From positions 1-41,651 of the forward strand of contig CAYMSM010000067.1 in assembly GCA_964393105.1 (NCBI GenBank): DNA of 41,651 nt. Direction: 5' to 3'. Below are positions 15,701 through 23,735 of this stretch, one piece after another (position 1 is the first letter of the stretch; each line of letters begins with the position of its first letter). This DNA comes from CALMEC01 sp964393105. GTDB lineage: Bacteria > Actinomycetota > Thermoleophilia > Miltoncostaeales > Miltoncostaeaceae. The position numbers were made by a program, and so were the translations under genes. Below the pieces are notes generated by a model. It was given only the letters and a program-made list of their open reading frames with translations, had not been told where the DNA came from and searched no databases.

Positions 15701-16690
15701 GCGACGCCCAAGGTGGAGTCGGCGACCGTCACCTACACGGCAACACCGATCACCGAGCCGCTCGCGTTGTTTATTGCGACGCCGACCGCGGGCAACGCAC
15801 CCCTCGCGGTCACGTTCGATGCCTCGGCGTCGCGCGTGCCGCAAGGTCGCACGATCACGTCGTACAGCTGGGATTTCGACGGTAACGGCGTCGTGGACCA
15901 GGTGACCGCCACACCGGCCGCGAGCTCCATGTACCTCGGCGGCACGTGGCCCGCGAAGCTCACTATCACCGACAGCACCGGCGTGGTGTCGGCCCCCGCG
16001 ACGGTCACGGTCACGGCGGTCGATCCGACCGCCCCCGTCGGCGTCGCGATCAGCGGCCCGGCATCGCTTGCCAGACCCTTCCAGGTGCTGAAGCCGCTGG
16101 TGCTCGCCTGGACCGGAAGCGACGCCGAGTCAGGCATCCGCAGCTACGCGGTCACCTACCGGGAGGCCCTGATCGGCGGGGTCTTCGGAACGCCGGTGGC
16201 CGTCGTCACGCCCACGCCGACAGCCACCGGCGTGACGTTCCCGCTCAAGCCGGGCGCCACCTACTGCTTCACGGTGACGGCCACCAACGGCGTCGGGCTG
16301 ACCACCGCAAGCCCGGAGCGCTGCGCTGCGCTGCCGATGCACGCAGTGACCTTGACGGCCAAAGGCACCTGGGCCAAGAAGACGAAATCCGGTCACTACC
16401 TGAGCCGCTACCGAATCACCAGGGTCAAGGGCGCGACGTTGCTTCGAAGCGGCGTGACCGTCAAGCGCCTCGCGATCGTCGCCACCCGCGGCAAGGGGAT
16501 GGGCACGGTGTCTGTCTGGATTGGGACCACCAAGATCAAGACGATCAAGCTCGCCGCCACCACGACGCGCCGGCGTCAGGTGATCAGCGTCACGAACTTC
16601 ACCAAGGTCCGCAAGGGCACCGTCAAGATCACGGTCGAGAGCGTCGGCAAACCGGTGATCATTGAGGGCCTGGCGGTCTCGAAGGTCTGA
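12794..16690 (+). CDS. Large secreted protein with tandem beta-propeller blades and a PKD domain
   Basis: A 1298-residue exported protein. Residues 1-37 form a signal peptide (twin-Arg-rich start, AAATAVLSG core, cleavage near AAA-C). From about 145 to 780 I count ten blade-like repeats of the pattern xPSVxKDGxxYxMxYTG ... IGYATSxDGxxWTK, as in five-bladed glycosidase propellers (GH43/GH32/GH130-like), starting near residues 149, 212, 282, 341, 405, 475, 552, 616, 676 and 735. This would make two five-bladed propellers. A beta-rich linker, a PKD domain (about 990-1075, SYSWDFDGNGVVD), a fibronectin-III-like domain and a basic C-terminal domain follow. No sortase motif or membrane anchor is visible. 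GTG 12794 was chosen because GGAGGG ends 7 bases before it and the signal peptide starts there; ATG 12752 and 12779 are alternatives. The likely role is carbohydrate or surface binding; catalysis is not shown. Confidence 0.75.
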   Translation: MNSASVRRTANVTNLRRTALGLAAATAVLSGPSLAAACSQDNATYFESFLDTTCLQVPLTQTTLDALGGLRLETNGPATLKTWDTDGDFAGVVGPPAFPRVGVSTLVTTGTGTGATLNLPTTGLPVTADPANPVLGPATSVVRDGDNVGGPSVVKVANTYVMYYTGSAEQGGPTVILRATSSNGKTWTRAALPNTAVLAPTVGSFDEEGVGAPQVHYDPADATAPYRMWYSGRGRVFGAIGYATSLDGIAWTKFTGTGTPSDPPVAVLDHGLGGSGDSFSAADPSVIKDGPVWKMWYTGDDSNRKRVNYATSVDGIVWQKGGTVLGPESPNVTANYSEGAYAPVVYKVGATYNMIFSGRKFVGGGVYQTKLLSSSSSDGITWSGGSPAVNPSGANSNFDYSNLEAPTILDEGVAGTERYKLYYVGNTLDANGNGHDRVGLATSGNGGSFNKFSGGQALNSVLDIGLLGTPFDARGASGIAATATTGTGADSYVGFSSGTRGTDFLPRIGEATSADAAAWTKVPGAAIGGAMFNLGPAAPAASAKDNQGALEPSILLDGSTYDLYYTGIDPGGVLSAVLRTSLQDGTTKQPTNAWSATGTQVVAGDGSGFDASGVSHPSVIKDGATYVMHYTGRSTGVPEIGRITSAAATFAAPSRSAAAVVAKGAVGDFDEQGAKDPAVVKLAASDYRMIYTGIDADGIERLGYATSLDGAAWTKQGVILNPSRLGYAYDEVGVRPSGIMLDNAGTALHVYTSGMDRTARQRAGHATTALPSVTGGIPMGWATYQLGDSASVSSDFKTITRTSSGTGTDLWLSFLQPYSGGTQFWSDYFPVTRLSATEQLNLLLTVKAIRWQARLSGPGGTPSLAKVEVDHPPVQFFTTGSATTLNVEPAVTLNLSGWGNLAVTTSALSPNGGGTVGGTVSVLNADTNGVLVAPVTLTTNGTTTQSLTVINAAQNRRLKLVFNLTSDGTATPKVESATVTYTATPITEPLALFIATPTAGNAPLAVTFDASASRVPQGRTITSYSWDFDGNGVVDQVTATPAASSMYLGGTWPAKLTITDSTGVVSAPATVTVTAVDPTAPVGVAISGPASLARPFQVLKPLVLAWTGSDAESGIRSYAVTYREALIGGVFGTPVAVVTPTPTATGVTFPLKPGATYCFTVTATNGVGLTTASPERCAALPMHAVTLTAKGTWAKKTKSGHYLSRYRITRVKGATLLRSGVTVKRLAIVATRGKGMGTVSVWIGTTKIKTIKLAATTTRRRQVISVTNFTKVRKGTVKITVESVGKPVIIEGLAVSKV

Positions 16691-16726
16691 TCCGGAGGGG
16701 GCGGCAGGCCACGATCGGCGCGCCGT

Positions 16727-16748
16727 CCCGTCTTCGTTCCTTGACGGG
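16727..16748. terminator. Hairpin between convergent genes
   Basis: CCCGTC (16727-16732) and GACGGG (16743-16748) form a 6-bp stem around a 10-base loop, in the 61-base gap between the secreted protein and the convergent MFS gene. It could serve both transcripts; no U-tract is present. Confidence 0.4.
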
Positions 16749-16751
16749 CAC

Positions 16752-18023
16752 CTACCCGGCTTCCAATCGCAGCGGCCGCGTGGGATGGCCTCGCGCGATA
16801 CCAAGCGAGGCGAACCCGGCGAGCAGGGCGAGCATGCCGGCGGCCGTGAACGCGATCAGGTAGTCCCCGAACGCCTCGCGGAACGTGCCGGCGAGCCAGG
16901 CGGCCGTCGCACCGCCCAGCATGTGGGCACAGAACACCCATCCGAACACGACCGACGCCTGTTCACGGCCAAACGCCTGGTTGGTCAGCGCAATCGTGGG
17001 AGGGACGGTCGCGACCCAGTCGAGGCCGTAGACGATCGCGAACGCGACAAGCGGCAATTGCGATCCCTGCAACAGGAACGGAAGCGCAGCCAAGGATGTG
17101 CCGCGCAAGCCGTAGTACACGAAGAGGAGGCGCCGCGGATCGGTGCGGTCGGTCAGCCATCCCGAGGCCGTGGCGCCGACGATGTCGAACACGCCGATGA
17201 CTGCCAGCAGGCTCGCCGCTGTCACCTGCGGGATGCCGTGATCGTGTGCCGCGGGGATGAAGTGCGACTGCACGGCGCCGTTCGTCGTCCAGCCACAGAC
17301 GAAGAACGTGCCCGCAAGGAGCCAGAAGTCGCGGACGCGCACAGCCTGGCCCAGCACGCGGAACGGCGTCGTGAACACGCCGCCCGAATGCATGGCCGGC
17401 GCCGCCGGCGTGTCGTCCGCAGCTCCGTACGGCGCGAGGCCCACGTCGGCAGGGTGCTCACGCATCAGCACGAGTACGACCGGGATGATTGCTGCGGCGG
17501 TGATCGCGAGGATCGCGGCTGCCCAGCGCCACCCATGCTGGTCGGTGATCCACGCGAGCAGGGGCAGGAACACGAGGTTCCCGGTCGCGAAGCTTGCGGT
17601 CAGGAGCCCGATGACAAGCCCACGGCGTCGCACGAACCATCGCGTCGCCACGATCGCCGCGAGCGGGATCGAGATGGCGCCGGTGGCCGTGCCGATCACC
17701 AGTCCCCAGATGATGTCGAGCTGCCACAGTGTCGTCATCCCGATCGTCAGCGCCGCTCCTCCGCCCACCGCCACGAGGCCGGCCACCATGAGCCTGCGGA
17801 TTCCCATCCGCTCCATGAACGCCGCCGCGAACGGCGCTACCAGCCCGTAGAAGACGAGGTTGATCGCGATCGCGAGCGATACCTGGGCGCGGGTCCACCC
17901 GAACTCGTCCTCGAACGGCACGACGAACACGCCGACGGTCGAACGGGACCCTGCCGCCGCCAGAAGGACAAGGAAGGTGACGGCGGCGATCACCCAGCCG
18001 TAGTGGATCCGGCTCGTCTTCAC
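16752..18023 (-). CDS. Major facilitator superfamily transporter
   Basis: A 423-residue membrane protein with about twelve hydrophobic segments in two six-helix halves. It starts HYGWVIAAVTFLVLL, followed by GVFVVPFEDEFGWTRAQVS, an arrangement common in the oxalate/monocarboxylate-like MFS branch. A loop-2 motif (MERMGIRRLMVAG) and the matching DRTDPRRLL loop in the second half are visible. The substrate is unknown. GTG 18023 was chosen because a leaderless -10 ends 7 bases before it and the first helix starts soon after; the longer open frame upstream is not protein-like. Convergent with the secreted protein, divergent from the spermidine synthase-like gene. Confidence 0.85.
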   Translation of the reverse strand: MKTSRIHYGWVIAAVTFLVLLAAAGSRSTVGVFVVPFEDEFGWTRAQVSLAIAINLVFYGLVAPFAAAFMERMGIRRLMVAGLVAVGGGAALTIGMTTLWQLDIIWGLVIGTATGAISIPLAAIVATRWFVRRRGLVIGLLTASFATGNLVFLPLLAWITDQHGWRWAAAILAITAAAIIPVVLVLMREHPADVGLAPYGAADDTPAAPAMHSGGVFTTPFRVLGQAVRVRDFWLLAGTFFVCGWTTNGAVQSHFIPAAHDHGIPQVTAASLLAVIGVFDIVGATASGWLTDRTDPRRLLFVYYGLRGTSLAALPFLLQGSQLPLVAFAIVYGLDWVATVPPTIALTNQAFGREQASVVFGWVFCAHMLGGATAAWLAGTFREAFGDYLIAFTAAGMLALLAGFASLGIARGHPTRPLRLEAG

Positions 18024-18030
18024 CGACCCC

Positions 18031-18036
18031 AGGCTA
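18031..18036 (-). promoter_or_regulatory. Leaderless-type -10 of the MFS gene
   Basis: On the minus strand TAGCCT ends 7 bases before GTG 18023. Confidence 0.45.
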
Positions 18037-18160
18037 CCGGTGATTCGACGGGCTAGAGGTCGACCGCCTATGCCCTGCCGGGGAGTCCTCCCCCGACGTC
18101 GCATGATCTCGGGTTGCCACGAGGCGACACACTTCGCGTCGTCGATGCGGCCGAACCCGG

Positions 18161-18166
18161 TAGCGT
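18161..18166 (+). promoter_or_regulatory. Leaderless-type -10 of the spermidine synthase-like gene
   Basis: TAGCGT ends 7 bases before GTG 18174 and so favours this start over the longer frame from 18114. Confidence 0.5.
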
Positions 18167-18173
18167 CCCGGGC

Positions 18174-19088
18174 GTGAGCGCACGCCGCACCCGGGTCCCT
18201 CGGGACGAGCCCCCGCTGCCGCATCACGGGCTTCCGGCTGGCCACGTCGTCGTCGAGATTCGGGCCGACCCCACGCGCAAGGGCGGCCGCCTGGTACTAC
18301 AAGACGGGGTCGAGTCGAGCTATGTGGACGTGCTCGACCCGACCCATCTCGAGTTCGAATACCTGCGCCACCTCGCGCGGGTGCTCGACGTGATGCACCC
18401 AAAGCGTCGCCCGATGGCGGTGGCCCAGATCGGCGGAGGACCGTGCGTGTTGCCGCGATATCTCGACGCGACGCGACGTGACCTGCGTGCGCTCGTGATC
18501 GAGCGTGACCCAGAGGTCGTCGCGATCGCCAGGGAATGGCTCGGGTTGCAGCCGTCGGCACGGCTCGAGGTGCGGATCGACGACGGCCGGCGGGCGCTGG
18601 AGTCTCTGCCGGCGGCGTCGCTCGACGTGCTCGTCGTCGATGCGTTCGCGGGGGTCGTCGTTCCGCACCACCTGACGACCCTCGAGTTCGTCGACGTGGC
18701 CCGCCGCGTGCTCGCAGACGACGGTATCCACATCATCAACCTGATCGACCTGCCGCCGCTGGGGTATGCGGCGGGGGTTGTCGCCACGTTCCAGGAGCGG
18801 TACCGCTCGGTGGCGCTGCTCGCCGACACCGCGACGATCGATAAGCAGACGTCGGGCAACCTCGTCGTCGTCGCGACCGATCGCTCTGTGCCGAATGAAC
18901 AGCTCGCCCGCCTTGCCGGCCTGGATCGCGATCCATGGGAGGTGCTGTGGGGCAGGCGCCTGGACCGGTTGGTCGAGGGCGCGGCGCCACTGCACGACGA
19001 CGTGGCACCCCAGCACACGCTGGCCCTGCTGGGGCCGTTGTGGGGTCGGTCCCGCGAGGCCCACGCGCGAGCGGCGGGCGCCGGGTGA
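18174..19088 (+). CDS. Spermidine synthase-like protein (class I methyltransferase fold)
   Basis: A 304-residue protein. The N-terminal GRLVLQDGVESSYVDVLDP and HLEFEYLRHLARVLD are the substrate-side motifs of actinobacterial spermidine synthase-like proteins. AQIGGGPCVLPRYL is the cofactor-binding loop, ALVIERDPEVV the acidic strand end, and LDVLVVDAFAG the active-site aspartate region. Polyamine synthesis is the family label. Many actinobacterial members without SpeD neighbours have unknown substrates, and no speD is visible here. The end overlaps acpS as GTGA. Confidence 0.75.
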   Translation: MSARRTRVPRDEPPLPHHGLPAGHVVVEIRADPTRKGGRLVLQDGVESSYVDVLDPTHLEFEYLRHLARVLDVMHPKRRPMAVAQIGGGPCVLPRYLDATRRDLRALVIERDPEVVAIAREWLGLQPSARLEVRIDDGRRALESLPAASLDVLVVDAFAGVVVPHHLTTLEFVDVARRVLADDGIHIINLIDLPPLGYAAGVVATFQERYRSVALLADTATIDKQTSGNLVVVATDRSVPNEQLARLAGLDRDPWEVLWGRRLDRLVEGAAPLHDDVAPQHTLALLGPLWGRSREAHARAAGAG

Positions 19089-19456
19089 TCGTCGGGGTTG
19101 GCGTCGACGTCATCGAGATCGAGCGCATCGTGCGCGCGCTCGAACGTCGCCCGCGCTTCGCCGAGCGGTGCTTCACCGCCGAAGAGGCCGCATACTGCCT
19201 GTCGCGCGCGTTTCCGCCGCAGCATTTCGCTGCGCGGTTTGCCGCCAAGGAGGCGGTCGGCAAGGCCCTTGGGCGCGGCATGACCCGCTGGCGCGAGGTC
19301 GAGGTCGTCCGCAGCCGCGGCGCGCCGACCGTCGCGCTTCACGGCCACTATGCCGGGTGGGCCGCCGAGCGCGGGGTTGACCGCATCCACCTGTCGCTGA
19401 CCCACAGCAAGGGCCTCGCGGTCGCAGTGGCGGTCGCCGAGACGGACCCTGGCTGA
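19085..19456 (+). CDS. acpS: Holo-[acyl-carrier-protein] synthase
   Basis: A 123-residue phosphopantetheinyl transferase that activates acyl carrier protein with coenzyme A. The magnesium ligands Asp8 in GVGVDVIEIERI and Glu56 in RFAAKEAVGKALG are present, and HLSLTHSKGLAVAVAVAE is the conserved last strand. GTG 19085 overlaps the preceding gene by four bases. AcpS next to nnr and alr is a common bacterial arrangement. Confidence 0.95.
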   Translation: MIVGVGVDVIEIERIVRALERRPRFAERCFTAEEAAYCLSRAFPPQHFAARFAAKEAVGKALGRGMTRWREVEVVRSRGAPTVALHGHYAGWAAERGVDRIHLSLTHSKGLAVAVAVAETDPG

Positions 19457-19524
19457 AGCCGTGGTCCCACGACGCCGAGCCGATTCGAGGCGACGCGGAC
19501 CGAAGTGTGTCGTTGATGTGACGA

Positions 19525-19547
19525 TTGGCCGTCGCGGTCACGGCCAA
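19525..19547 (+). terminator. Perfect hairpin in the acpS-nnr gap
   Basis: TTGGCCGT, a 7-base loop and ACGGCCAA form an 8-bp perfect stem, 69 bases after acpS. No U-tract follows. The rest of the 215-base gap holds only a short unconvincing ORF (from ATG 19549) and the nnr promoter. Confidence 0.45.
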
Positions 19548-19659
19548 ATGGCAACGAAACGACGAAATCGCTCTCTGTTCACGGTCGCAATCCCGGTCAA
19601 GCGGGAGGTCCCATGGGCGGAAACGCAGCGGGTCGACGTTCGGCCCCCACCAGCCGCAC

Positions 19660-19665
19660 TAGGAT
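19660..19665 (+). promoter_or_regulatory. Leaderless-type -10 of nnr
   Basis: TAGGAT ends 6 bases before GTG 19672. Confidence 0.5.
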
Positions 19666-19671
19666 GGAGCC

Positions 19672-21207
19672 GTGCCGATTGCGACCACCACGACGCAGGC
19701 GCCGATCGCCGGCTGCACCCCGTTGTTCGGGACGTTGGCGCTGCGGTTGGCGGACCGGCGGGCGAGTGAGCGCCACCGTATCCCGTCGATCATCCTGATG
19801 GAGCGCGCCAGCCTTGCTGCCGCCGCGGCGATCACGGAGCGTTTCTCGGACCACCCCCATGCGCTTGTCGTCTGTGGCTCCGGCAACAACGGTGGGGACG
19901 GGTACGCGGTCGCGCGGCACCTGGTCGACGCCGGGTGGGACGTCGAGATCGCCGCACCCCGCGGAGGCTCGCCGACGACACCGGATGCGATGACCATGGC
20001 GACAATCGGGCGCAGCCTCGGTCTGCGCCCCAGGACCTTTACGCCGGCGTTGTTGGAGTCGGGCCGCCTCGTGGTCGACGCGCTCCTTGGCATCGGGGGT
20101 CGTGGTGGTCCGCGTGGTCCGATCGGTTCGGCGATTGAGGCGATCGAGCGGTCCGACGCAACGGTGGTCGCGCTGGACGTCCCGTCGGGCGTCGACGCCG
20201 ATACCGGCGAGGTCGCGGGCGCGGCTGTGCGTGCGGCCCTGACCGTGACCTTCCACGGCGACAAACCGGGCCTCCACGTCGAGCCCGGCCGTGCCCGGTG
20301 CGGCGACGTCGACGTCGCCGACATCGGCGTCCCGGCGGCCGCAACGTCGGCCCCGACGGCGTGGCTGGCGGGACCAGCGGCGGGTATGGTGCCACCCAAG
20401 GCGGGCCACGCCGACAAGTACGCCGCGGGCGCTGTCCTGGTCATCGCCGGCTCGCCCGGGATGACGGGCGCGGGAGTGCTGTGCGCACGCGCGACGCTTC
20501 GGGCCGGCGCCGGGCTGACCGTGGCCGCCGTGCCGCAGGCCCTGCAGCCGATCTTCGCCGCGAGCACGGTTGAGGTGATGTGCACCCCGATCCCAGACGA
20601 GTCGAGCTGCTTCACCCACGTCTCGCTCGACGCGGTGGTGGCGGCGTCCCAACGTGTCGATGCCATCGCGATCGGCCCTGGGTTGGGTCGTAATCCGGCG
20701 ACCACGGCGTTCATCCGGGCCGTGCTCGAAGCCGTCGCCCTGCCGGCGGTCGTCGACGCCGATGGCCTGTGGCACCTGGAACGCCGGCCGTCCTGGCTCG
20801 CCGCCCGAAGCGCGCCGACCGTCCTGACTCCTCACGCCGGCGAGGCGGCGCGGCTGCTCGGGATCACCCGCAGCCAGGTGGAAGGAGCACGGCTCGCGTC
20901 GGCCAGGCGCCTGGCCGAAACGTCCCGCGCCGTCGTCGTCCTGAAAGGTCCGGGCACCATCACGGCCGATGCCGAGGGCGCGCTCGTCATCGATGCGATC
21001 GGCACGGCGGCCCTGGCGAGCGCCGGCAGCGGCGACGTTCTGACCGGCGTCGTCGCCACGATGCTGGCCAAAGGCATGCCCGCGCTGGCCGCCGCCGCGA
21101 CCGCCGTCGCCGTCCACTCGCGGGCCGGACTCTTGGCCGACCGGGGGGACGGCACCATCGCGGGCGACATCGTCGAGCATCTGCCATCGGCGATCGAGGC
21201 GCGTTGA
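19672..21207 (+). CDS. nnr: Bifunctional NAD(P)H-hydrate epimerase/dehydratase
   Basis: A 511-residue repair enzyme that restores hydrated NAD(P)H. The N-terminal YjeF epimerase domain (about 1-220) has VVCGSGNNGGDGYAVARHL, LLGIGGRG and ALDVPSGVDADTG. The C-terminal ADP-dependent dehydratase domain (about 230-511, ribokinase-like) has HADKYAAGAVLVIAGS, AIGPGLGRN, VVDADGL, LTPHAGEAARLLG and ASAGSGDVLTGV with the catalytic Asp. Both halves look intact. It ends overlapping alr through a TTGA junction. Confidence 0.94.
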   Translation: MPIATTTTQAPIAGCTPLFGTLALRLADRRASERHRIPSIILMERASLAAAAAITERFSDHPHALVVCGSGNNGGDGYAVARHLVDAGWDVEIAAPRGGSPTTPDAMTMATIGRSLGLRPRTFTPALLESGRLVVDALLGIGGRGGPRGPIGSAIEAIERSDATVVALDVPSGVDADTGEVAGAAVRAALTVTFHGDKPGLHVEPGRARCGDVDVADIGVPAAATSAPTAWLAGPAAGMVPPKAGHADKYAAGAVLVIAGSPGMTGAGVLCARATLRAGAGLTVAAVPQALQPIFAASTVEVMCTPIPDESSCFTHVSLDAVVAASQRVDAIAIGPGLGRNPATTAFIRAVLEAVALPAVVDADGLWHLERRPSWLAARSAPTVLTPHAGEAARLLGITRSQVEGARLASARRLAETSRAVVVLKGPGTITADAEGALVIDAIGTAALASAGSGDVLTGVVATMLAKGMPALAAAATAVAVHSRAGLLADRGDGTIAGDIVEHLPSAIEAR

Positions 21208-22313
21208 CGGCCGCGCGTAGCGTGGCACGGATCGATCTGGACGCGATCCGCCACAACGTGCGGGTGGTGGTCGCCGCGGCCGACCGCGCGAAGGTGATCG
21301 CGGTCGTCAAGGCGAACGCATACGGGCATGGTGCGATTCCGGTGGCACGAACCGCGCTGGCGGCGGGCGCGAGTGGGCTGGGCGTGGCGTCAGTGTCCGA
21401 GGCGGAGGAGTTGCGGGTGGCCGGGTTCGACGCGCCGCTCGTCATGTGGGGACCGATGGTCGGCGACGAGTGGCGCCGCGCCGCTGCCACCGGATGTGAG
21501 ATCGCGGTGTGGAGTCCCGAGGCGGTTCATACGGCGGCATCGGCCGGAGTTCGGTCGGTGCACCTGAAGCTCGACAGCGGCATGGGGCGCCTGGGTGCGC
21601 GGCCCGAGGCGGTGGCCGCCCTCGCCGATGCCGCCGCGACCGCGGATGTCGACGTCGTTGGGCTGATGACCCACTTCGCGACGGCTGACGAGACCGAGGG
21701 GGAGAGCGCCGCCTTCATGGTGGAGCAGCTCGTGCGCTTTCGCTCGCTCGTCGGACCGCTGCGTCAACGGTTTCCCGAGGCACTCGTGCACGCGGCCAAC
21801 TCGGCTGCGACGTTGCGCTCGCCCGACACGCACTTCGATCTGGTGCGCTGCGGCATCGCCGTCTACGGCTGTGACCCGTTCGGCCACGATCCCGACGACC
21901 ACGACCTACGACCCGCGATGTCGCTGCAGTCCTACCTGTCGTCGATCAAGCCGCTCCTCGGTCGCGAGAGCGTGGGCTACGGCAGGCGATGGCGTGCCGC
22001 GCGCGGCACATGGATCGGAACCGTCCCCTTCGGGTATGCCGACGGCTATCCCCGCGCGTATGCCAACAACGCCCAGGTTCTGGTCGGTGGTCGGCGGGTA
22101 CCGGTGGTCGGTATGGTGTCGATGGACCAGCTCACCGTCGATCTGGGTCCTGAGGCCATCGACGCGGTCGGGGACGAGGTCGTCCTGCTCGGCGCCCAGG
22201 GCGACGAGCGCCTGACGGCCGAGGAGCTGGGAGAATGGCGCGGCACGATCAGCTACGAGGTCACGTGCGCGATCGGATCCCGGGTACCCCGCGAGTACCT
22301 CGGTCCGTTGTGA
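21204..22313 (+). CDS. alr: Alanine racemase
   Basis: A 369-residue PLP enzyme making D-alanine for peptidoglycan. KANAYGHG holds the PLP lysine Lys36, and the second catalytic base Tyr259 is in VGYGRRW, followed by the GYADGYPR loop typical of Alr. HLKLDSGMGRLG and MSLQSYLSSIKPL are further conserved regions. TTG 21204 is proposed as start because it overlaps the nnr stop (TTGA) and leaves a normal N-terminus; GTG 21222 is the alternative. D-alanine supply links it to the D,D-carboxypeptidase at 2433. Confidence 0.93.
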   Translation: MTAARSVARIDLDAIRHNVRVVVAAADRAKVIAVVKANAYGHGAIPVARTALAAGASGLGVASVSEAEELRVAGFDAPLVMWGPMVGDEWRRAAATGCEIAVWSPEAVHTAASAGVRSVHLKLDSGMGRLGARPEAVAALADAAATADVDVVGLMTHFATADETEGESAAFMVEQLVRFRSLVGPLRQRFPEALVHAANSAATLRSPDTHFDLVRCGIAVYGCDPFGHDPDDHDLRPAMSLQSYLSSIKPLLGRESVGYGRRWRAARGTWIGTVPFGYADGYPRAYANNAQVLVGGRRVPVVGMVSMDQLTVDLGPEAIDAVGDEVVLLGAQGDERLTAEELGEWRGTISYEVTCAIGSRVPREYLGPL

Positions 22314-23725
22314 CGCAACCCGCGATCTATGCCCTGCTGGAGCCCCTGGCGCCATTGGGCACGGACGGCTGGATCGTGGGAGGGGGCCTTCGCGATGCGC
22401 TGCTGGGGCGACCCGTTGCCGATGTAGATCTGGCGGTCAGGGCCGATGCGAAGGAACTCGCCCGTCGCCTTGCCCTGGCCCATCGTGCTGCGCGGTTTCC
22501 GCTGTCGGATGCGTTCGGCGCGTGGCGGGTGCATGGCGGCCTGCTGCCGTTCACCGTCGACCTGACGCCCGTGCAGGGAGGGAGTTTGGAGCAGGACCTG
22601 GCCCGGCGCGACCTGACCGTCAACGCGCTGGCGCTGCCGCTCGCGGGTGGCAAGCTGATCGATCACCATAACGGTCTGGACGACCTGCGTGCTCGTTCGT
22701 TGCGCCTCGTGGGGACGACGACCCTGCGGGACGATCCGGTGCGCCTGGTGCGTCTGGCGCGGCTCGCTTGCCAGCTCGGCTTCGACATCGAACCCCACAC
22801 GCGACTGCGGGCCCGTATGGACGCCGGCGAGCTCGTGCGATCAGCACCCGAGCGCGTGGCCGACGAGCTTCGCCGCATCGCGCGTCAGCCCGATGCGTGG
22901 CGCGGAGTTGAGACGCTCGACGATCTGGGGGTGCTCGGGGTCATCGTCCCGGAGCTGGAGGAGGGGCGTGGCCTGGAGCAGACGCCCTACCACCACAAAG
23001 ACGTACTCGATCACACCCTCGAGGTGGTGCGACACGTCTGCGCGATCCGCGCCGATCCCGATGAGTTCTTCCGGAGCGCTGGACCGCGAATCGCCGCCGA
23101 TCTTGCCGAGCCGCTCGCCGACGAGCTCACGCGGGGGGACGCGCTTGTGTTCACCGCCCTGTTTCACGACATGGCGAAGCCCGAGACATATGCGGTCACG
23201 CTCGAAGGCCGCGCCACGTTCTTCCAACACGACCGCCGCGGCGCGGAGCTCGCCGACGCGTGGTGCCGGCGCTATCGCACGTCGACCCGGTTTCGTGACG
23301 TCGTCGCGCTCTGCGTGCGCAAGCACCTGGCACTGGGGTTCATGGTGCACCGTCAACCGCTGTCGCTTCGCCAGATCGACCGGTACCTGCGCTCCACGGC
23401 ACCCGCCGAGGTGGAGTTGATGGTGCTGTCGATTGCCGACCGGCTCGCGACGAACGGGCCACGCACGACCCCGCCCCAGCTCCAGCGGCACCTCGCCGTC
23501 GCCCTGCAGATCGCCCAATGGTACGTCACGCTCGCCGAGCGCGGGCCGGTGCGGACGCTCGTCAACGGGGCCGAGTTGGCCGAGCTTCTCCGGCGCGAGC
23601 CAGGCCGGTGGACGGCCGAGCTGTTGGACGCGCTACGCGAGGAGCAGGTGGTCGGCCTTGTGCGTACGCGCGAGCAGGCCGAGCGTTTCGCCCGTGTGTG
23701 GGCGGAGGTCCACCCTCCGGCGTAG
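22310..23725 (+). CDS. CCA-adding-type tRNA nucleotidyltransferase with HD domain
   Basis: A 471-residue class II polymerase-beta-fold nucleotidyltransferase. The head motif GGGLRDALLGRPVADVDLAV supplies the metal-binding Asp pair. RRDLTVNALALPL and LRDDPVRLVRLARLACQLGF are the RNA-binding and nucleotide-selecting motifs of the poly(A) polymerase/CCA-adding group. The C-terminal half has an HD phosphohydrolase signature (HHKDVLDHTLEV near 225, FHDMAKPET). It either adds or repairs the tRNA 3' CCA or polyadenylates RNA; these are hard to tell apart by sequence. GTG 22310 overlaps the alr stop. Confidence 0.87.
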   Translation: MTQPAIYALLEPLAPLGTDGWIVGGGLRDALLGRPVADVDLAVRADAKELARRLALAHRAARFPLSDAFGAWRVHGGLLPFTVDLTPVQGGSLEQDLARRDLTVNALALPLAGGKLIDHHNGLDDLRARSLRLVGTTTLRDDPVRLVRLARLACQLGFDIEPHTRLRARMDAGELVRSAPERVADELRRIARQPDAWRGVETLDDLGVLGVIVPELEEGRGLEQTPYHHKDVLDHTLEVVRHVCAIRADPDEFFRSAGPRIAADLAEPLADELTRGDALVFTALFHDMAKPETYAVTLEGRATFFQHDRRGAELADAWCRRYRTSTRFRDVVALCVRKHLALGFMVHRQPLSLRQIDRYLRSTAPAEVELMVLSIADRLATNGPRTTPPQLQRHLAVALQIAQWYVTLAERGPVRTLVNGAELAELLRREPGRWTAELLDALREEQVVGLVRTREQAERFARVWAEVHPPA

Positions 23726-23728
23726 TGT
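23723..23728 (+). promoter_or_regulatory. Leaderless-type -10 of the cobalamin adenosyltransferase gene
   Basis: TAGTGT ends 7 bases before ATG 23736; its TAG is also the stop codon of the preceding gene. Confidence 0.45.
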
Positions 23729-23735
23729 CGTGGTC

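Noticed and set aside
19549..19769. Small ORF MATKRRNRSLFTVAIPVKREV between acpS and nnr
   Set aside because: It runs into nnr in another frame, has no ribosome-binding site and loses protein-like composition after about 25 residues.
23700..23735. Cobalamin riboswitch before the adenosyltransferase gene
   Set aside because: Only 10 bases separate it from the upstream gene, and no B12-box-like sequence is visible.
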